Part shown: piece by piece, positions 14,807-15,287 of the stretch | Layout: each line of letters opens with the position of its first letter | How positions within the stretch are numbered: position 1 is the first letter of the stretch | Assembly: GCA_904502075.1 (NCBI GenBank) | Contig: CAJGDL010000031.1 | Location: 1 to 15,287, forward strand | From: an uncultured Alistipes sp. | GTDB lineage: Bacteria > Bacteroidota > Bacteroidia > Bacteroidales > Rikenellaceae | Direction of reading: 5' to 3' | Length of the DNA stretch: 15,287 bases | Program-made: the position numbers and the translations under genes | The notes under the pieces: generated by a model | The model's input: the letters and a program-made list of their open reading frames with translations, nothing else | The model's database searches: none | Told to the model about the DNA's origin: nothing

Positions 14807-15287
14807 ATGATTTATTCACACGAAGTGCAACACATGTGTTGCGTAAAGAAGGGTGCTACGCACGCTTCGGCTCCCATCCCCGAAGAGAGTAAGTGGGTGC
14901 GTGCCAAGGAGATCCAGGATATTTCGGGCTTCACGCACGGTATCGGTTGGTGTGCCCCCCAGCAGGGTGCTTGCAAACTTACGCTCAACGTAAAGGAGGG
15001 TATCATTCAGGAGGCTCTCGTTGAGACGATCGGTTGCTCGGGTATGACCCACTCGGCCGCCATGGCTTCGGAGATCCTCCCCGGTAAGACGCTCCTCGAG
15101 GCACTCAATACCGACCTCGTTTGCGATGCTATCAATACCGCCATGCGCGAGTTGTTCCTCCAGATCGTTTACGGTCGTACGCAGTCGGCCTTCTCGGAGG
15201 GTGGTCTCGTCGTAGGTGCCTCGCTCGAGGACCTCGGTAAGGGCCTCCGTTCGCAGGTAGGTACCATGTTCGGTACCCGTGCCAAGG
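14807..15287 (+). CDS. IscU/NifU-like iron-sulfur cluster scaffold-type protein (3' end outside window)
   Basis: The first 160 residues are present and the frame is still open at the window end, so the gene is truncated by the window, not broken. The segment around IGCSGMTHSAAMASEILPGKTLLEALNTD (about 76-103) resembles the IscU/NifU N-terminal fold (GCGSA...WIKGKTL...A). Six cysteines are seen (11, 12, 49, 56, 77, 106). Cys49 or Cys56, Cys77 and possibly Cys106 (VCDAINTAM) could match the three IscU ligand cysteines. NCBI-style annotation calls this family 'iron-sulfur cluster assembly scaffold protein', and from memory it is usually followed by a 'GGGtGRT' protein, which would lie just beyond this window. 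The exact role is uncharacterised. The start is supported by a consensus promoter upstream. Confidence 0.85.
   Translation, partial: MIYSHEVQHMCCVKKGATHASAPIPEESKWVRAKEIQDISGFTHGIGWCAPQQGACKLTLNVKEGIIQEALVETIGCSGMTHSAAMASEILPGKTLLEALNTDLVCDAINTAMRELFLQIVYGRTQSAFSEGGLVVGASLEDLGKGLRSQVGTMFGTRAK

Noticed and set aside
1..15287. A CRISPR array, insertion sequence, phage gene, toxin-antitoxin pair or other defence system
   Set aside because: No regularly spaced repeats, transposase motifs, terminal inverted repeats or paired small toxin/antitoxin genes were seen on either strand.

Overview
The window reads as chromosomal DNA of a Bacteroidota member, most likely an Alistipes/Rikenellaceae-like gut Bacteroidales. 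The reasons are a SusC/SusD pair with matching lipoproteins, Bacteroidota-type promoters (TTTG, about 20 bases, TAnnTTTG), a DUF4923 protein, and GC-rich coding DNA with AT-rich intergenic DNA. All genes I accept lie on the + strand. I see no tRNA, rRNA, CRISPR array, insertion sequence or phage gene. The genus is inferred, not proven.

Region 1 (about 1-6290) is a housekeeping or mixed block. It holds a small single-pass membrane protein, mutL, a rhomboid protease, a membrane-anchored endonuclease/exonuclease/phosphatase-fold enzyme, a YhcH/YjgK/YiaL-family sugar protein and a 14-TM-type DHA2 MFS exporter. Spacings are mostly 15-75 bases, so partial co-transcription is likely. The block ends at an intrinsic terminator (6247-6283).

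Region 2 (about 6300-13740) is a transport operon. An AT-rich leader with a strong promoter (6409-6440) precedes a SusC-type TonB-dependent transporter, a SusD-type lipoprotein and a large multidomain surface lipoprotein. Gene gaps are 27-28 bases, and a near-perfect 13-bp-stem terminator closes it (13705-13739). SusC and SusD should form the outer-membrane uptake complex, with the third protein as a surface accessory or ligand-binding component. No glycoside hydrolase, peptidase, sigma/anti-sigma pair or hybrid two-component regulator is visible, so the substrate cannot be read from context.

Region 3 (about 13740-15287) starts with a repeat-rich intergenic stretch. It continues with a single DUF4923 lipocalin-like secreted protein that has its own promoter and terminator. 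The last gene is the 5' part of an IscU/NifU-like iron-sulfur scaffold-type protein, of the kind usually paired with a 'GGGtGRT' protein, cut by the window end.

I did not find a clear new defence or mobile system. The points most worth a second look are the cysteine-rich IscU-like protein, the MutL whose endonuclease motifs are degraded, the SusCD operon without enzymes, and several short tandem or inverted repeats in intergenic DNA.
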